Shown here piece by piece: positions 50,408 to 60,800 of a stretch of 64,000 nt of DNA (positions within the stretch are counted from its first letter, which is position 1; every line of letters starts with the position of its first letter). The stretch covers positions 5,443 through 69,442 of the forward strand of contig JBJMXE010000047.1 in the NCBI GenBank assembly GCA_045809745.1, in the 5' to 3' direction. The position numbers were made by a program, and so were the translations under genes. The notes below the pieces were generated by a model. The model saw only the letters and a list, made by a program, of their open reading frames with translations, had not been told where the DNA came from and did not search any database. This stretch comes from DATFCK01 sp045809745 (GTDB lineage Bacteria; Verrucomicrobiota; Verrucomicrobiia; Chthoniobacterales; UBA10450).

Positions 50408-50426
50408 CGGCGGTCTATGACCGCCG
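50408..50426. repeat. GCGGTC-type palindrome between convergent genes
   Basis: CGGCGGTC-TAT-GACCGCCG is a perfect 8-bp stem, 18 bp after the NERD gene stop and before the end of the convergent FAD/Fe-S dehydrogenase gene. It belongs to the same palindrome family as 22314-22336 and 27781-27797. It could act as a bidirectional stop for transcription. Confidence 0.6.
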
Positions 50427-50463
50427 ATTTCTTATCGCCGGTCTCAACGCGGCCGGCTACAAG

Positions 50464-53301
50464 TCAGCTCAGCGCTTCCGCCAGGACTTCCGCCATGTGT
50501 TTGGAATGAATGTCCGTCAGATCGCCGATCTGATGCCGGCAGCTGGTTCCGGAAGCGACGATCTCAGTGCCCGGAGGCTGTTTGCGTATTTTGCTGACGA
50601 GATCAGATCCAACTTGCACCGACAGCTCATATTTTTCTTCAAGCGCTCCGAACGCTCCGGCCATTCCACAGCAGCCGGTATCCAGCACCGTCGCTTTGCC
50701 GCCGGGAATCCGCTCCACCAGCCGAGCCATGAATGCCGGATTGAGCAGGGACTTTGCGTGGCAGTGAGCGTGAATAGCCACCGGGCGATTCAATGCCCCG
50801 AACGCGGAGGAGCATGGCTCCCTCGATAAAAACTCATCTACGAACTTTTCAAACAGGTAACATCGGCTGGCGACCTGCTCCGCGCCTTCAATGCCCAGCT
50901 CCCGGTAATCCTCGACGAACATCGAGTAGCACGACGGCTCCAGAAAAATGATCGGAGTCGGGTCGTTAACCTTTAGCAGCAGACGCAGGTTATGTTCTCC
51001 AAAGCTTGTCGCAAGATCGAGGTTTCCCTGACTAAACGCCGGCCGGCCGCAGCATTGTCGACCGGCAACGAGTGCAACCTCGAACCCTAATCGTTCCAGC
51101 ACGCGAACCGCGGCGATACCTATATGCGGCTCGTGATAGCGCACGAACGTGTCATCCCAAAGAATGATTTTCTTTCGTGCAGGATTCGCCGCGACCGTTT
51201 CCGGTGGCAGGCCGTTTCTGGCTAAAGCCGCGCCGTTGGTTGGCATCACCTTCTCATGTTTTACGAACCACACGTCGAAACGTTGTTGCGCGTAGTGCGG
51301 AAGCGTTCGCTTGGCTGAAAGCCCGAGCCAACGTTCCATTAATTTTCGGAGCGGCCGGAAATCTAAACTGCTATTCACGATGGCAGGCAACAGGCAGCCG
51401 ATTCGCCCGAGTAAATCGACATTGCTCAGAATGCGTTCGCGCAGCGGCAGCCCGTGTTTCCGATGATGTGCGTAGATCAGCTCCGCCTTGAGTAGGGCAA
51501 GATTCACGTTGGACGGACATTCGGGCGTGCACCCTTTGCACGAAAGACAGTTGCTAAGCGCTTCATCCAGTTCTCGCGACTCCAGTCCGTCGGCGCCGTT
51601 TCCTTGCCGCCAGAGCAACGCGTTGCGGATCGTGTTCGCTCGCCCGCGCGTGGACATGATTTCTTCGCCCGTGGCGAGATATGTTGGACACATCATCGGC
51701 GCCGCTTTCCGGCAGCCACCGCAGCCGTTGCACTGTTCGAGGTTTCCGATGAACGACCGATCTTTGAATGCGAATGCCAACCGGGGTGTAAACGGAAGTT
51801 CGATCGGCTGCGCAAAATTTGCGCGGAGATGATTATCGATACGATGCCGGCCGTCGCTCAGAATTTTGCCCGGATTGAACAGGTTGCCGGGATCGAAAAT
51901 CTGTTTGATGTCGCGCATGAGCTGAAGCAGCTCGTCCCCGAGCTGTTCCCGCATGTACTCGGTTCGGGCGATGCCAACGCCGTGCTCGGCCGACAGCGAT
52001 CCTTTGAACTGCCTAACGAGCTGTGAGGTTTCGTCGGCCACCTGCCGAAACAGCAGGCCCGTTGCAGCATGACCATAATAGCTCGCCTCCAAGCCGAGAG
52101 ATCCCATGATTCGCTGTAATCCGGCGACGTAGGCCGGTAATTGGGCCGGCCGAACAGCGGCATCTTCGATGAACGCGACCGGCTTGGCAGGTCCCACGCA
52201 GCCGGTGAGCAGTGACAAACCAGCTTTACGGACTGACCAGACGAGATCCATCTCCGCCGCGTCGGTTAGGATTTTCGTACGTAGTCCGAGCTTCCGCGCC
52301 GCCAACGTTGCCAGCCGGCTGGCGACGTCATTGTCATAGAACTCGACCAGCAGCATCGCTTCGCATGGCTTGGCATCCAGTTCCATCAGGTCGCGCGCTG
52401 CCTGGAAATGAAGCTGACCTCTCGTTTGCTCGAGCAAAGGCCGGTCAATGTGCTCGATTGCTGCCGGCTCCAGGTCGAGTAGCTCGACCGTTGCCTGCAT
52501 CGCTTCCGCTACCGACGCGAAAAACAGCAGCCCAAGTCCTTTTTGTCGGGGCAACGGGGAGATCTTCAGTTCCGCAGAAAAAATTCCAGCCAGGGTTCCT
52601 TCGCTGCCGGAAACAATCTCGTTCAGGTTTTTTGGCGAACGAAGGAAACGCTCTACGCCATAGCCGGGCCACCGCTTCAGTAAACCCGGCGGGCATCGTT
52701 CTGAAATTTCCTGCGCCCGTACTCGAACTAGTTCTTCGATTCGTGACCGGTGGTTCGCCAAATTTGCGAACTCAGCGCCGATCTGCTGAACGCTCCCATC
52801 GGCCATAACCAGCTCAAGCGACAACACGTGATCGGCCGTGGTTCCATAAACCGGTACTCGAGCGCCTGAGGAATTGTTGGCGATCATCCCGCCGATCGTT
52901 GCCCGCGAGCTGGTGGCAACGTCTGGTCCGAAGCAGTAGCCGTGAGGTTTCAGCAACGCGTTGAGTTCGTCCAGCACTACACCAGCGCCCACCCGGATAC
53001 TTTTCCGATCCAAATCGAGACCGCTTATTTCGCGATTGTGCCGTGCGAAATCCATGACCAAACCTTCACCGATTGCGCCGCCGGAGAGGCTCGTTCCGGC
53101 GCCGCGTGGAGTCATTGAAACGTTCTGCTCCGCGGCTGTCTGAATAACCGCGGCGGCTTCTCGCGCACTGCGTGGGAATGCGACCGCGGCCGGACGGATC
53201 TGGTAAATCGAAGCGTCGGTGGAGTAAAGCTCGCGCGTCAGATCATCGAACCGAACGTCACAGCCACTGCACTTGATCGCCGCCTGTTGACCGGTAGTCA
53301 T
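50464..53301 (-). CDS. fused FAD-linked oxidase / Fe-S (CCG) dehydrogenase (D-lactate or D-2-hydroxyacid dehydrogenase type)
   Basis: 945 residues built as a fusion. The N-terminal FAD-binding domain (PCMH type, about 30-240) has MTPRGAGTSLSGGAIGEGLV and GGMIANNSSGARVPVYG. An FAD-oxidase C-terminal domain (about 240-520) has SAEHGVGIARTEYM. The [4Fe-4S] ferredoxin domain (about 535-640) has CNGCGGCRKAAPMMC and CLSCKGCTPEC. A CCG domain with CCGRPAF and CCGMAGAFG closes the protein. This is the YdiJ-like layout that oxidises a D-2-hydroxyacid (D-lactate or 2-hydroxyglutarate) and passes electrons to the quinone pool. Membrane association would be peripheral. The physiological substrate cannot be fixed from sequence. 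Confidence 0.9.
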   Translation of the reverse strand: MTTGQQAAIKCSGCDVRFDDLTRELYSTDASIYQIRPAAVAFPRSAREAAAVIQTAAEQNVSMTPRGAGTSLSGGAIGEGLVMDFARHNREISGLDLDRKSIRVGAGVVLDELNALLKPHGYCFGPDVATSSRATIGGMIANNSSGARVPVYGTTADHVLSLELVMADGSVQQIGAEFANLANHRSRIEELVRVRAQEISERCPPGLLKRWPGYGVERFLRSPKNLNEIVSGSEGTLAGIFSAELKISPLPRQKGLGLLFFASVAEAMQATVELLDLEPAAIEHIDRPLLEQTRGQLHFQAARDLMELDAKPCEAMLLVEFYDNDVASRLATLAARKLGLRTKILTDAAEMDLVWSVRKAGLSLLTGCVGPAKPVAFIEDAAVRPAQLPAYVAGLQRIMGSLGLEASYYGHAATGLLFRQVADETSQLVRQFKGSLSAEHGVGIARTEYMREQLGDELLQLMRDIKQIFDPGNLFNPGKILSDGRHRIDNHLRANFAQPIELPFTPRLAFAFKDRSFIGNLEQCNGCGGCRKAAPMMCPTYLATGEEIMSTRGRANTIRNALLWRQGNGADGLESRELDEALSNCLSCKGCTPECPSNVNLALLKAELIYAHHRKHGLPLRERILSNVDLLGRIGCLLPAIVNSSLDFRPLRKLMERWLGLSAKRTLPHYAQQRFDVWFVKHEKVMPTNGAALARNGLPPETVAANPARKKIILWDDTFVRYHEPHIGIAAVRVLERLGFEVALVAGRQCCGRPAFSQGNLDLATSFGEHNLRLLLKVNDPTPIIFLEPSCYSMFVEDYRELGIEGAEQVASRCYLFEKFVDEFLSREPCSSAFGALNRPVAIHAHCHAKSLLNPAFMARLVERIPGGKATVLDTGCCGMAGAFGALEEKYELSVQVGSDLVSKIRKQPPGTEIVASGTSCRHQIGDLTDIHSKHMAEVLAEALS

Positions 53302-53366
53302 CGACGTTGCAAATCTAGACGCTTAGACACGACACGGAAACACGACTGGAGAGGGGAAAAAAGCGC

Positions 53367-54425
53367 TCAAAGCAGCGACAGCTGCGCATCGGCGGGAACA
53401 GTTTCGGCAAACCGTACGCCGACCCCGATCAATCGCACGTTTTTCTCGGTCCTGGAAAAGGCCTCCGACAACAGGAGTCGAAACGACGGAAGAGAAGGAT
53501 CGAGTCCCGCGCGATCGGCGGTGGTGCGGGTGAAATCATGAAACTTCAATTTCACAAAGATGCCCGAGATGGGTCGATGCGGCTCCTTCTGCGCCAGATC
53601 CGCCATCAATTCCTGGTAGAGTTCTTCCAATTTTTCCTCGCAGTCGGAGATCGTCTTCAGGTCGACGGCGAAAGTTTCCTCGGTGCTGAGGGATTTGCGC
53701 GGCCGGTCCCGTTCAACTGCACGATCGTCAATCCCTCTGGAAAGATCGTATAATTCAGCGCCGAACTTCCCGAAATGCTCCTGGAGTTCAATCCGGGATA
53801 ATCGTTGTAGCTCTCCGCACGTGCGGATGCCGAGCTGTTCTAATTTTTCATCGGTCTTTTGTCCGACGCCCCAGATTTTCCTGACCGGCAAAGGCCGCAT
53901 GAAATCGTCGACATCCTTCGGTCTGACCTCAAATTGCCCGTTAGGCTTATTCATGTCACTGGCGATTTTGGCAATTAGTTTGTTGGGTCCGATTCCAGCA
54001 GACGCAGTCAAACGCGTTTTCGTATAAATCAGGCCGCGAATTAGCTGCGCTACGGATCCCGGTGCGCCGGGATGATCGGTCAGATCCAGGTAAGCTTCGT
54101 CTAACGACAGCGGCTCCACCAGGTTCGTAAACCGATGCAGGATTTCCCGGATGGTCGCCGCTTCCCGCCGATACACGTCGAATCGCGTGGGCACGACGAT
54201 GAGGTGCGGGCAACGCTGAAGAGCCATGAACGTCGGCATCGCTGACCGAACGCCGAATTTGCGCGCCTCGTAGTTACAGGTGGTCAGTACTCCGCGTCGA
54301 TCGCGAGCGCCTCCGACCCCGACTGGTTTCCCGCGCAGCGCCGGTCGGTCACGGACTTCAATGGCCGCGTAAAAACAGTCCATGTCGAGGTGGACAATCG
54401 CGCGGTGCGGGGTTTGGTTTTGCAC
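53367..54425 (-). CDS. dinB: DNA polymerase IV (Y family)
   Basis: 352 residues from a GTG at 54425, chosen because the family starts just before the palm motif; the frame is open to 54575. Catalytic residues are in VHLDMDCFYAAIE (about 11-23) and LSLDEAYLDLTD. The fingers, thumb (LTASAGIGPNKLIAKIASD; IWGVGQKTDEKLEQL) and little finger (RKSLSTEETFAVDL) are all present. The C-terminus ends in ADAQLSLL, which resembles the QLSLF beta-clamp binding motif. Error-prone translesion synthesis on damaged DNA. It stands alone, divergent from the disordered membrane protein. Confidence 0.95.
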   Translation of the reverse strand: MQNQTPHRAIVHLDMDCFYAAIEVRDRPALRGKPVGVGGARDRRGVLTTCNYEARKFGVRSAMPTFMALQRCPHLIVVPTRFDVYRREAATIREILHRFTNLVEPLSLDEAYLDLTDHPGAPGSVAQLIRGLIYTKTRLTASAGIGPNKLIAKIASDMNKPNGQFEVRPKDVDDFMRPLPVRKIWGVGQKTDEKLEQLGIRTCGELQRLSRIELQEHFGKFGAELYDLSRGIDDRAVERDRPRKSLSTEETFAVDLKTISDCEEKLEELYQELMADLAQKEPHRPISGIFVKLKFHDFTRTTADRAGLDPSLPSFRLLLSEAFSRTEKNVRLIGVGVRFAETVPADAQLSLL

Positions 54426-54574
54426 AAAGGTAATTTGGGTGGATTGCGGTGTGCCGTCTACCTGGCGGGCAAACTGGAGCGTATGACAGCAGCGGCGAAG
54501 AGGCGCGATGGTGGCTGAAATCACGTTGAATAATAGCCTTGCGCCTATAGCTGCAATATTTAACGATAAAAACA

Positions 54575-56032
54575 ATGTCCCTCATACCAAGCGAATCCCT
54601 GAATTTCCCGGATAGTTTCCGGGCAAATGTGGGCTGGAGATTGGCCGATGAGGACGAGCTGGAGAGTGGTTCTTCGAAGCAGCAGGTTCCGTCGAGCGCC
54701 TGGCCGCAATCCAGCCCCCCAGATCCCCATTCGGAACAGGGTACAACAGGCACTGCTGATCCGGAAGCGATGACCACGGCGGGCGATTCTGGGCAAAGTG
54801 ACGCCCAGCTTGAGCTGTTACCCAGCATCAACCCGAACTCGGATTCTCTTGAGTCTGCCTCCGGAACCGCAGAAATGACTGCATTGTTGAAGCATTTTCT
54901 CACCGCCGGGACCCAGACTCCGTCAGTGCAGCCGGGAGAGTCAATGCCAGCAGCAGATCCGGTCCTGGAACTTCACCCCGGCTCGGCAATCGCCGCAGAC
55001 CAAGCAGCGAATGGTCGGCACGATTCAATCGCGAAAGAAGTTGCTGCGCCTAACGAAGAACCCCTCTCTGAAGCCGGGCCGCCGCCTAACCGGTCAGAGA
55101 TGACAACCGAACCGGCGCCGGGCCTGGTCGGGGCTGCTGCGACAGTTCCAGGCAGTGCGTCGGATCTAACGGAGTTGAAACCAGCGGAACCCGAGCAACC
55201 CACACCTGCCCGTGCACCAGAGCACATCTCTGCGGAAGCATCGACGCCGGTCACGGGTTCGATCGCGGTTGAGTCGTCCGCTCAAGCACAGCACGTCCTC
55301 GAGCTGATAGCGGCGGCTGTGCAACGCGGTGCGCTGGTTGGCCAGAATGTGCCGGCTGCCGAAGCTCCGGTCGTGTTACCGGCAACGCCGCTGTTTGAGG
55401 AAAAGGTAAACGCCGGGCCAGATCCGAACTTGGCGCCGGCGCCCGCAATTAATCCACTGGTCACCCCGGCCTTCGGTGCAGCGGCTCCAGTCACTCCGCC
55501 GGCGGAAGTGAAGGGACACGCAAAGATCCGGATCACGCCGCGCAAAATTAAGCCTCGTCCGGTAGCGCCGGCGGCGCCTCCTCCGGACGCTGTGACCGAG
55601 GATTTACCGGCTCACCTAACGGACTTCGGCGATGCTGAAATCACAGCCAAAGCAGCTGTGGAAAAACCGGCGGCTATTCCGGAGCCGGATGTCGCATTCG
55701 TGCCGGAACCAGTCAGTACCAGACCAACCCGGGAAGACCTGATCGGCCGCCGAACTGCCGCCGCCCGGCATCAGTTCGCCCAAACAGATCTGTTGTTGTT
55801 TACTGCCCGCGCGCGCCGCAACCGCTGGATTGGTTTCGGCCTTAGTGAGCTCGCGGTGCTGACGGCTCTCGTTCTTCTCGGCCGATTCGGCTTCACGCAT
55901 CGGTTTCCTGATCCGACCATTAAATTGCTCGTGTTTATCCTCATCTTTGTCGCTGCAGCAGTGGCCGTGGCTCTGCCGATCGCGTTTTTCCGCAACAGCC
56001 CGGAGCGTTGGGGCCGCGATCAGGCCCGGTAA
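54575..56032 (+). CDS. long disordered Pro/Ala/Glu-rich protein with two C-terminal TM helices
   Basis: 485 residues; I recognise no family. The first ~35 residues (SLNFPDSFRANVGWRLADED) look conserved-like and folded. Residues ~40-385 are low-complexity, rich in Pro, Ala, Glu and Ser, with no cysteines. A short basic stretch (about 310-330, KIRITPRKIKPRPVAP) lies in the middle. About residue 420 onward holds an arginine-rich motif (TARARRNRWIGFG) and two transmembrane helices (SELAVLTALVLLG and LLVFILIFVAAAVAVALPI). It should be a tail-anchored or double-pass inner membrane protein with a long cytoplasmic (or periplasmic) disordered arm. Divergent from dinB. Function unknown. Confidence 0.7.
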   Translation: MSLIPSESLNFPDSFRANVGWRLADEDELESGSSKQQVPSSAWPQSSPPDPHSEQGTTGTADPEAMTTAGDSGQSDAQLELLPSINPNSDSLESASGTAEMTALLKHFLTAGTQTPSVQPGESMPAADPVLELHPGSAIAADQAANGRHDSIAKEVAAPNEEPLSEAGPPPNRSEMTTEPAPGLVGAAATVPGSASDLTELKPAEPEQPTPARAPEHISAEASTPVTGSIAVESSAQAQHVLELIAAAVQRGALVGQNVPAAEAPVVLPATPLFEEKVNAGPDPNLAPAPAINPLVTPAFGAAAPVTPPAEVKGHAKIRITPRKIKPRPVAPAAPPPDAVTEDLPAHLTDFGDAEITAKAAVEKPAAIPEPDVAFVPEPVSTRPTREDLIGRRTAAARHQFAQTDLLLFTARARRNRWIGFGLSELAVLTALVLLGRFGFTHRFPDPTIKLLVFILIFVAAAVAVALPIAFFRNSPERWGRDQAR

Positions 56033-56198
56033 GTAGCGCGTTTCCGATCGGCCCAAGTCGATACGGCCGAAGGGTTAGCGCCTCCCGATATAAAAGTAAC
56101 CTGCCGCATCTGTAGCTTCGGACCGATGCCGCATTTTTTGGTTTCGAGGTTAAAGAGGCGATCCCTGCAGGCGTGTATCAAACCAGGAGAGTTAACCT

Positions 56199-56558
56199 AT
56201 GAAACTATTATTGAGCCTCGTTTCCGCCACCGCTCTGCTTGCGACCGTCGCGTATGGACAAACATCCAGCACGACGACCACCACGAGCGGCGGGACCACG
56301 GATGCTTCTCAATCAACGACCACAACCACGACTGAAAGTTCCGGCACCGTCACTGATTTCTCGCCCGGATCCTCAATCGTGTTAAGCACTGGCACTGGTG
56401 AACCGACTCATTACCGGTTTAGCAAGAGCGTCACCTACGTAACACCCGAAGGAAAAGTGATTGAAGCTTCGAAAGTTCGCAAGAACTCGAAAGTTCGCGT
56501 TCACTACATCAAAGAGGGCGGCGACATGGTGGTCGACAAAGTTATTGTCTCTGACTAA
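56199..56558 (+). CDS. small exported Ser/Thr-rich protein
   Basis: 119 residues with a good Shine-Dalgarno (AGGAGA, 8 bases upstream) and a signal peptide (LLLSLVSATALLATVAYG). A Ser/Thr/Gly stretch of ~30 residues (SSTTTTTSGGTTDASQSTTT) is followed by a small beta domain (VTDFSPGSSIVLSTGTGEPT to VRVHYIKEGGDMVVDKVIV). The domain is OB- or SH3-like in its pattern and recalls small periplasmic proteins next to cell-envelope genes in this phylum, but I recognise no named family. It ends with its own Rho-independent terminator (56598-56632). Function unknown. Confidence 0.82.
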   Translation: MKLLLSLVSATALLATVAYGQTSSTTTTTSGGTTDASQSTTTTTTESSGTVTDFSPGSSIVLSTGTGEPTHYRFSKSVTYVTPEGKVIEASKVRKNSKVRVHYIKEGGDMVVDKVIVSD

Positions 56559-56597
56559 CGAAACATCGGCAGAGAGTCGATAACTACTAACTTATCG

Positions 56598-56632
56598 AAG
56601 CGGCAATGAGGAAACTCGTTGCCGCTTTTTTG
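56598..56632 (+). terminator. Rho-independent terminator of the small exported protein
   Basis: Stem AAGCGGCAATGAG / CTCGTTGCCGCTT (56598-56610 with 56615-56627, one G-T type mismatch) around a GAAA loop, then a T-run at 56626-56631. The unit lies 40 bp after the stop codon. Confidence 0.85.
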
Positions 56633-56696
56633 GGGCCCCAACATCTGTCGGCGCGCCGCACCGACCCGGTCCGAATCAAGGCTCGCTATACTCCCG

Positions 56697-57083
56697 CTAA
56701 TCCTGCATTTCCCGGTCGCGCCGGTTTGGCAGAATCCAATCCAGTGGAATGGATTGACACCCCTGCGTGGGACAATGGACTTCCGTCGTATTCTCCGCCC
56801 CGGTATTTAGGACTTCGACTTCATGCCCCGAGAAAAGGCGGCCGCAACCGAGGCATAACCGCTTGTCGTCCAGCGACGTCCAGCCACGCCAGCGATCGAG
56901 CTGCTTGAGCAGTCCGAGCTTTTCCTCAGCAGATAATGCGACTTGGGTGGAGACGATAAACGCATCATGATTTGTGCTGTCCGGTTCGACCAGTCGGATC
57001 ATCTCTGGTTCGCGCATAGGCAAAATACTTAGTTGTTGATTGAGAATTGCTTTCGGTCCGAATTCCGACCACAAACTGATCAA
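56697..57083 (-). CDS. small zinc-ribbon-like protein
   Basis: 128 residues, or 106 from the ATG at 57017 (MREPEMIRLVEPDST), which I think more likely. Four cysteines form a zinc-ribbon pattern: CLGCGRLFSGHEVEV and, 20 residues later, HCPTQGCQSIPLDWI. There is no signal peptide. Its start is back to back with the phosphatase gene (only 2 bp between the 57083 and 57086 starts, or 68 bp if it starts at 57017). I do not recognise a named family; a nucleic-acid- or protein-binding small cytoplasmic protein is plausible. Confidence 0.65.
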   Translation of the reverse strand: MISLWSEFGPKAILNQQLSILPMREPEMIRLVEPDSTNHDAFIVSTQVALSAEEKLGLLKQLDRWRGWTSLDDKRLCLGCGRLFSGHEVEVLNTGAENTTEVHCPTQGCQSIPLDWILPNRRDREMQD

Positions 57084-57085
57084 AG

Positions 57086-57778
57086 ATGGCAGATCACGTC
57101 ACGCGCATTTTTATGGTGCGGCACGGTTCTACAGTTTTGAGCGCGGAAGACCGCTTTGCCGGCTCCACCGACGTTCAGCTTTCCGACGAAGGACGCGAAC
57201 AATGCCGGCGATTGGCGGAGCGTTTGAGCTCTGAATGCGTCACACAGGTGTTCGCGTCGCCCCTCGGCCGGACCGTGGAAACAGCCCAGATCCTGGCGAC
57301 GCCGCACGGCCTTCCGGTTCAAGTCCGCGACGGGTTACGGGAAATCTCGCACGGGCGATGGGAGCAGATGACGCGGCGTGAAGTGGAACAAAAATATCCG
57401 GACGAGGCCGCCGAATGGGAAGAGGATCCATATACATTTGCGCCCGAGGGTGGGGAAAGCGGACTCGCGGTCACGGCGCGGGCGCTGCCGGCACTGTTGG
57501 ATGTGGTGCGGCAACATCCCGGCGAGACGCTCCTGGTCGTTTCGCACAAGGCCACGATTCGGCTTTTGCTGAGTTCGCTGCTGGGTTTCGATCCGCGGCG
57601 ATATCGCGATAATTTGGATCAAGATCCGGCTGCTCTAAATATAGTCGACTTTCGCAATCCAACCCAGGCTCGTTTGACCCTGTTCAACGACACCTCCCAT
57701 TATGCGGTTCCGGGATGCGCTGTGCCCGGTATTCCGGGGTCTCGTCTGTCGAAGTGGTGGAATACGGAACAGACGTAA
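57086..57778 (+). CDS. histidine phosphatase (phosphoglycerate mutase-like)
   Basis: 230 residues. The RHG box with the phospho-accepting His is FMVRHGSTVLSAEDRFAG (about residues 9-26). The second conserved His/acid pair is seen in SPLGRTVETAQILA, LREISHGRWEQMT (Glu) and VVSHKATIRLLL (second catalytic His). This is the branch-1 histidine phosphatase/cofactor-dependent phosphoglycerate mutase fold. Alpha-ribazole phosphatase, phosphoglycerate mutase and broad sugar phosphatase are all possible. It is cytoplasmic and 88 bp upstream of the large metalloprotease, with no obvious link. Confidence 0.9.
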   Translation: MADHVTRIFMVRHGSTVLSAEDRFAGSTDVQLSDEGREQCRRLAERLSSECVTQVFASPLGRTVETAQILATPHGLPVQVRDGLREISHGRWEQMTRREVEQKYPDEAAEWEEDPYTFAPEGGESGLAVTARALPALLDVVRQHPGETLLVVSHKATIRLLLSSLLGFDPRRYRDNLDQDPAALNIVDFRNPTQARLTLFNDTSHYAVPGCAVPGIPGSRLSKWWNTEQT

Positions 57779-57865
57779 AAAGACCGCCAAAATCGGCCTA
57801 AAGTTTTTAATTTGCAAAACTTGCGGGATTTTCCATAGTGGGCGTCCCCCCTTCTCGTCTTCCGC

Positions 57866-60800
57866 ATGAGGTTTGCCCCTGTCGCGGCGGTTTCCGCCGT
57901 TTTTTTATTTTGTGGAACTCTGTTCGCGCAGAGTCCACCTGCCTCGCGGGCCAAGGCAATCGGGGCCGGTAAGATCTGGGCGGACGTATCGGAACAGAAT
58001 ATCGCCACCCGTTTAGCGGCGACACCGGGCCGCGCTCACCGGCGCGATATCGTGCCTCGGAAATATCGCACTCTCCATGTGGACAAGGCATTACTTAAAG
58101 GATTGCTGAATTCCGCGGGACCCGAGAAGGCAGGGCCCATCGAAACTAACGGAATCGAATTTGATCTACCCTCGCCGGACGGCACTTCTCAGCGGTTTCT
58201 TATTCAGGAATCGCCGATCCTCGATCCGAAACTGGCGGCGCGTTTTCCGGAACTGAAAACGTATGTCGGTCGCGGCATTGATGATCCGACCGCAACGGCG
58301 CGGTTGGATTTTACGCCTCGGGGCTTCCACGCAATCGTGCTTTCGGCAGCCGGGCAAACTTATGTCGATCCCTACGCGCGCGACGAGGATGAAGATTACA
58401 TCTCCTATGCGAAGCAGGATTTTGTCGCCGCCGACAAATCTTTCTCATGCCTGGTGGAAGGGCAGAGCGCGCAGTCTGACACTCTGACATCGAGCGCGGC
58501 TGAGAGGTCGACTGGCACGACGCTGAAAACGTATCGGCTGGCACTTGCTTGCACCGGCGAGTACGCCGTTGCGGTATGTAGTCCAAATCCGCCCACGATT
58601 TCTTCCACCCTGGCGGCCATGCTCACTTCGGTTAACCGGTGCACCGCGATTTACGAACGGGAACTGGCGATCCGGTTCATGCTCGTTCCTAACACCGACA
58701 AATTGATTTACCTGGATGGGAACACCGATCCCTACACCAACGCCAGTGGTTCGACCATGCTGGGGGAAAACCAGACGAACATTGACAACGTAATCGGCAG
58801 CGCGAACTACGATTTCGGTCATGTGTTCAGCACGGGCGGCGGCGGGGTGGCCTATCTCGGCGTGATTTGCACCGCGGGATACAAGGCAAGGGGTGTCACC
58901 GGCACATCCAATCCAGTAGGCGATCCTTATGATGTCGATTACGTGGTTCACGAAATGGGGCACCAGTTCGGAGCGGACCACCCTTTCAACGGCACCGGCG
59001 GTAGCTGCCTTAACAACTCAAACGCATCGACAGCCTACGAACCCGGCAGTGGCACGACGATCATGGCCTATGCCGGCATCTGTTCGACGCAGAATCTGGC
59101 TGCGCATAGCGATGACTATTTTCACACCATCAGCTACGACGAGATCATTAATTATACTTCCGGTGCAGGCAATAGCTGCGCGCAAGTGACGTCGACCGGC
59201 AACACGCCGCCTTCCATTGGGCCGCTCACGGCATTCACTATCCCCGCCCAGACACCGTTCGCATTGACGGCCAGCGCCAGCGATCCGGACGGCGACACTT
59301 TGACCTATTGTTGGGAGGAGTTTGACCTCGGCCCTCTGCAGGATCCCACCCAAAACCCCCGGGACAATGGCACTTCGCCTATTTTTCGCTCCTTGCGGCC
59401 AACCACGAATCCGACCCGCTGTTTTCCATCGTTAACCTACATTCTCAACAATCAGAACGTGCCGCCGGCCACGGTGAACACGCTGGCGATCGGTGAGTTT
59501 CTTCCGACCACCAGCCGAACCATGACGTTCCGGGTCACAGCTCGCGACAATCACGCGAATGGGGGCGGAGTGACCTACTCTTCCACCACGGTGACCTCAG
59601 TGAGCTCGGCCGGTCCGTTTGCTGTTACTTCTCAGAACAGCGGCGGGAGCATCGCCGGCGGAAGCGTCCAGACAGTGACGTGGTCTGTCGCGAACACGAT
59701 TCTCCCCCCAATCAATTGCGCGAATGTGAAAATCTCGCTGTCGACCGACGGCGGGAACACTTTTCCCATCATTCTCGCCAGCTCGGTGCCTAACATTGGC
59801 AGCGCGGTCGTCACAATTCCGAACACGGCGAATGTGGCGACGACGCAGGGTCGCATCAAAGTCGAGGCCGCGAATAATATTTTCTTCGATATCTCGGATG
59901 CCGACCTAACGGTTACATCCACCAACACCGCGCCGGTCCTGAATATTTCCAGCGGCCTAACCGTGGCGCGCGGACAGCCCGCACCGACCGTCGCCCAGGT
60001 GGGAAGTGCCAGCGACGCTCAAGGTGATGCCGTTACCGTCAGCCTGGCAAACATTCCATTCGGAGCTCACGTCACCCCGAGTATTTCGAACGGTAACATC
60101 TTCCTGAGCGGTACGGTGGACTGCGCCGTTACCACAACGACGTTTAGCCGAACCTATGTGATGACGTTGACCGCCACGGACAGCAACGGTTCGACCAGCT
60201 CAGCAAAGGTGAATCTCGTCGTCACACCAAATCCGTCCCCAACCGTCGGCACCTATCCAGACATCACGTTAGCCAGAAATAACCTCGGCACGGCCACTCC
60301 CTCCGTGGGCGCGGCCGACGCGAATGGCAATCTCGGCGCGAGTCCATATTCCGTGGTGCCGACAAGCCTGCCCGGCGGCGGTACTCTTAGCATCAATCAG
60401 AACAGTGGAGTCGTGACTGCGTCTGCGACGGCCGGGACGACACTGGGTCCGGTGTCGGTTCGGGTCGCCGTAACCGATTCGTGCGGTGGAACCGCGATCC
60501 GGATGTTCAACATCAATGTTGTTGCTTCGAGCTTCCCTTCGCTCCAGTCGGGAAGCGCATCGGCTCCAACCACGGAAGGATGCCCGCCAGCCAATGGTGC
60601 CGTCGATCCAGGCGAAACCGTTACCGTGAATTTGCCTGTCAATAATACTGGTGGCAGCGCGACCACGAATCTCGTCGCCACGTTGCAGGCGAGTGGCGGG
60701 GTGACACCGGTCACAACCACCCAGACCTATGGCGCAATCGCCGCCGGCGGCGTGGTCAGCCGTGCGTTTCAGTTCACTGCCACTGGGGCGTGTGGCGACA

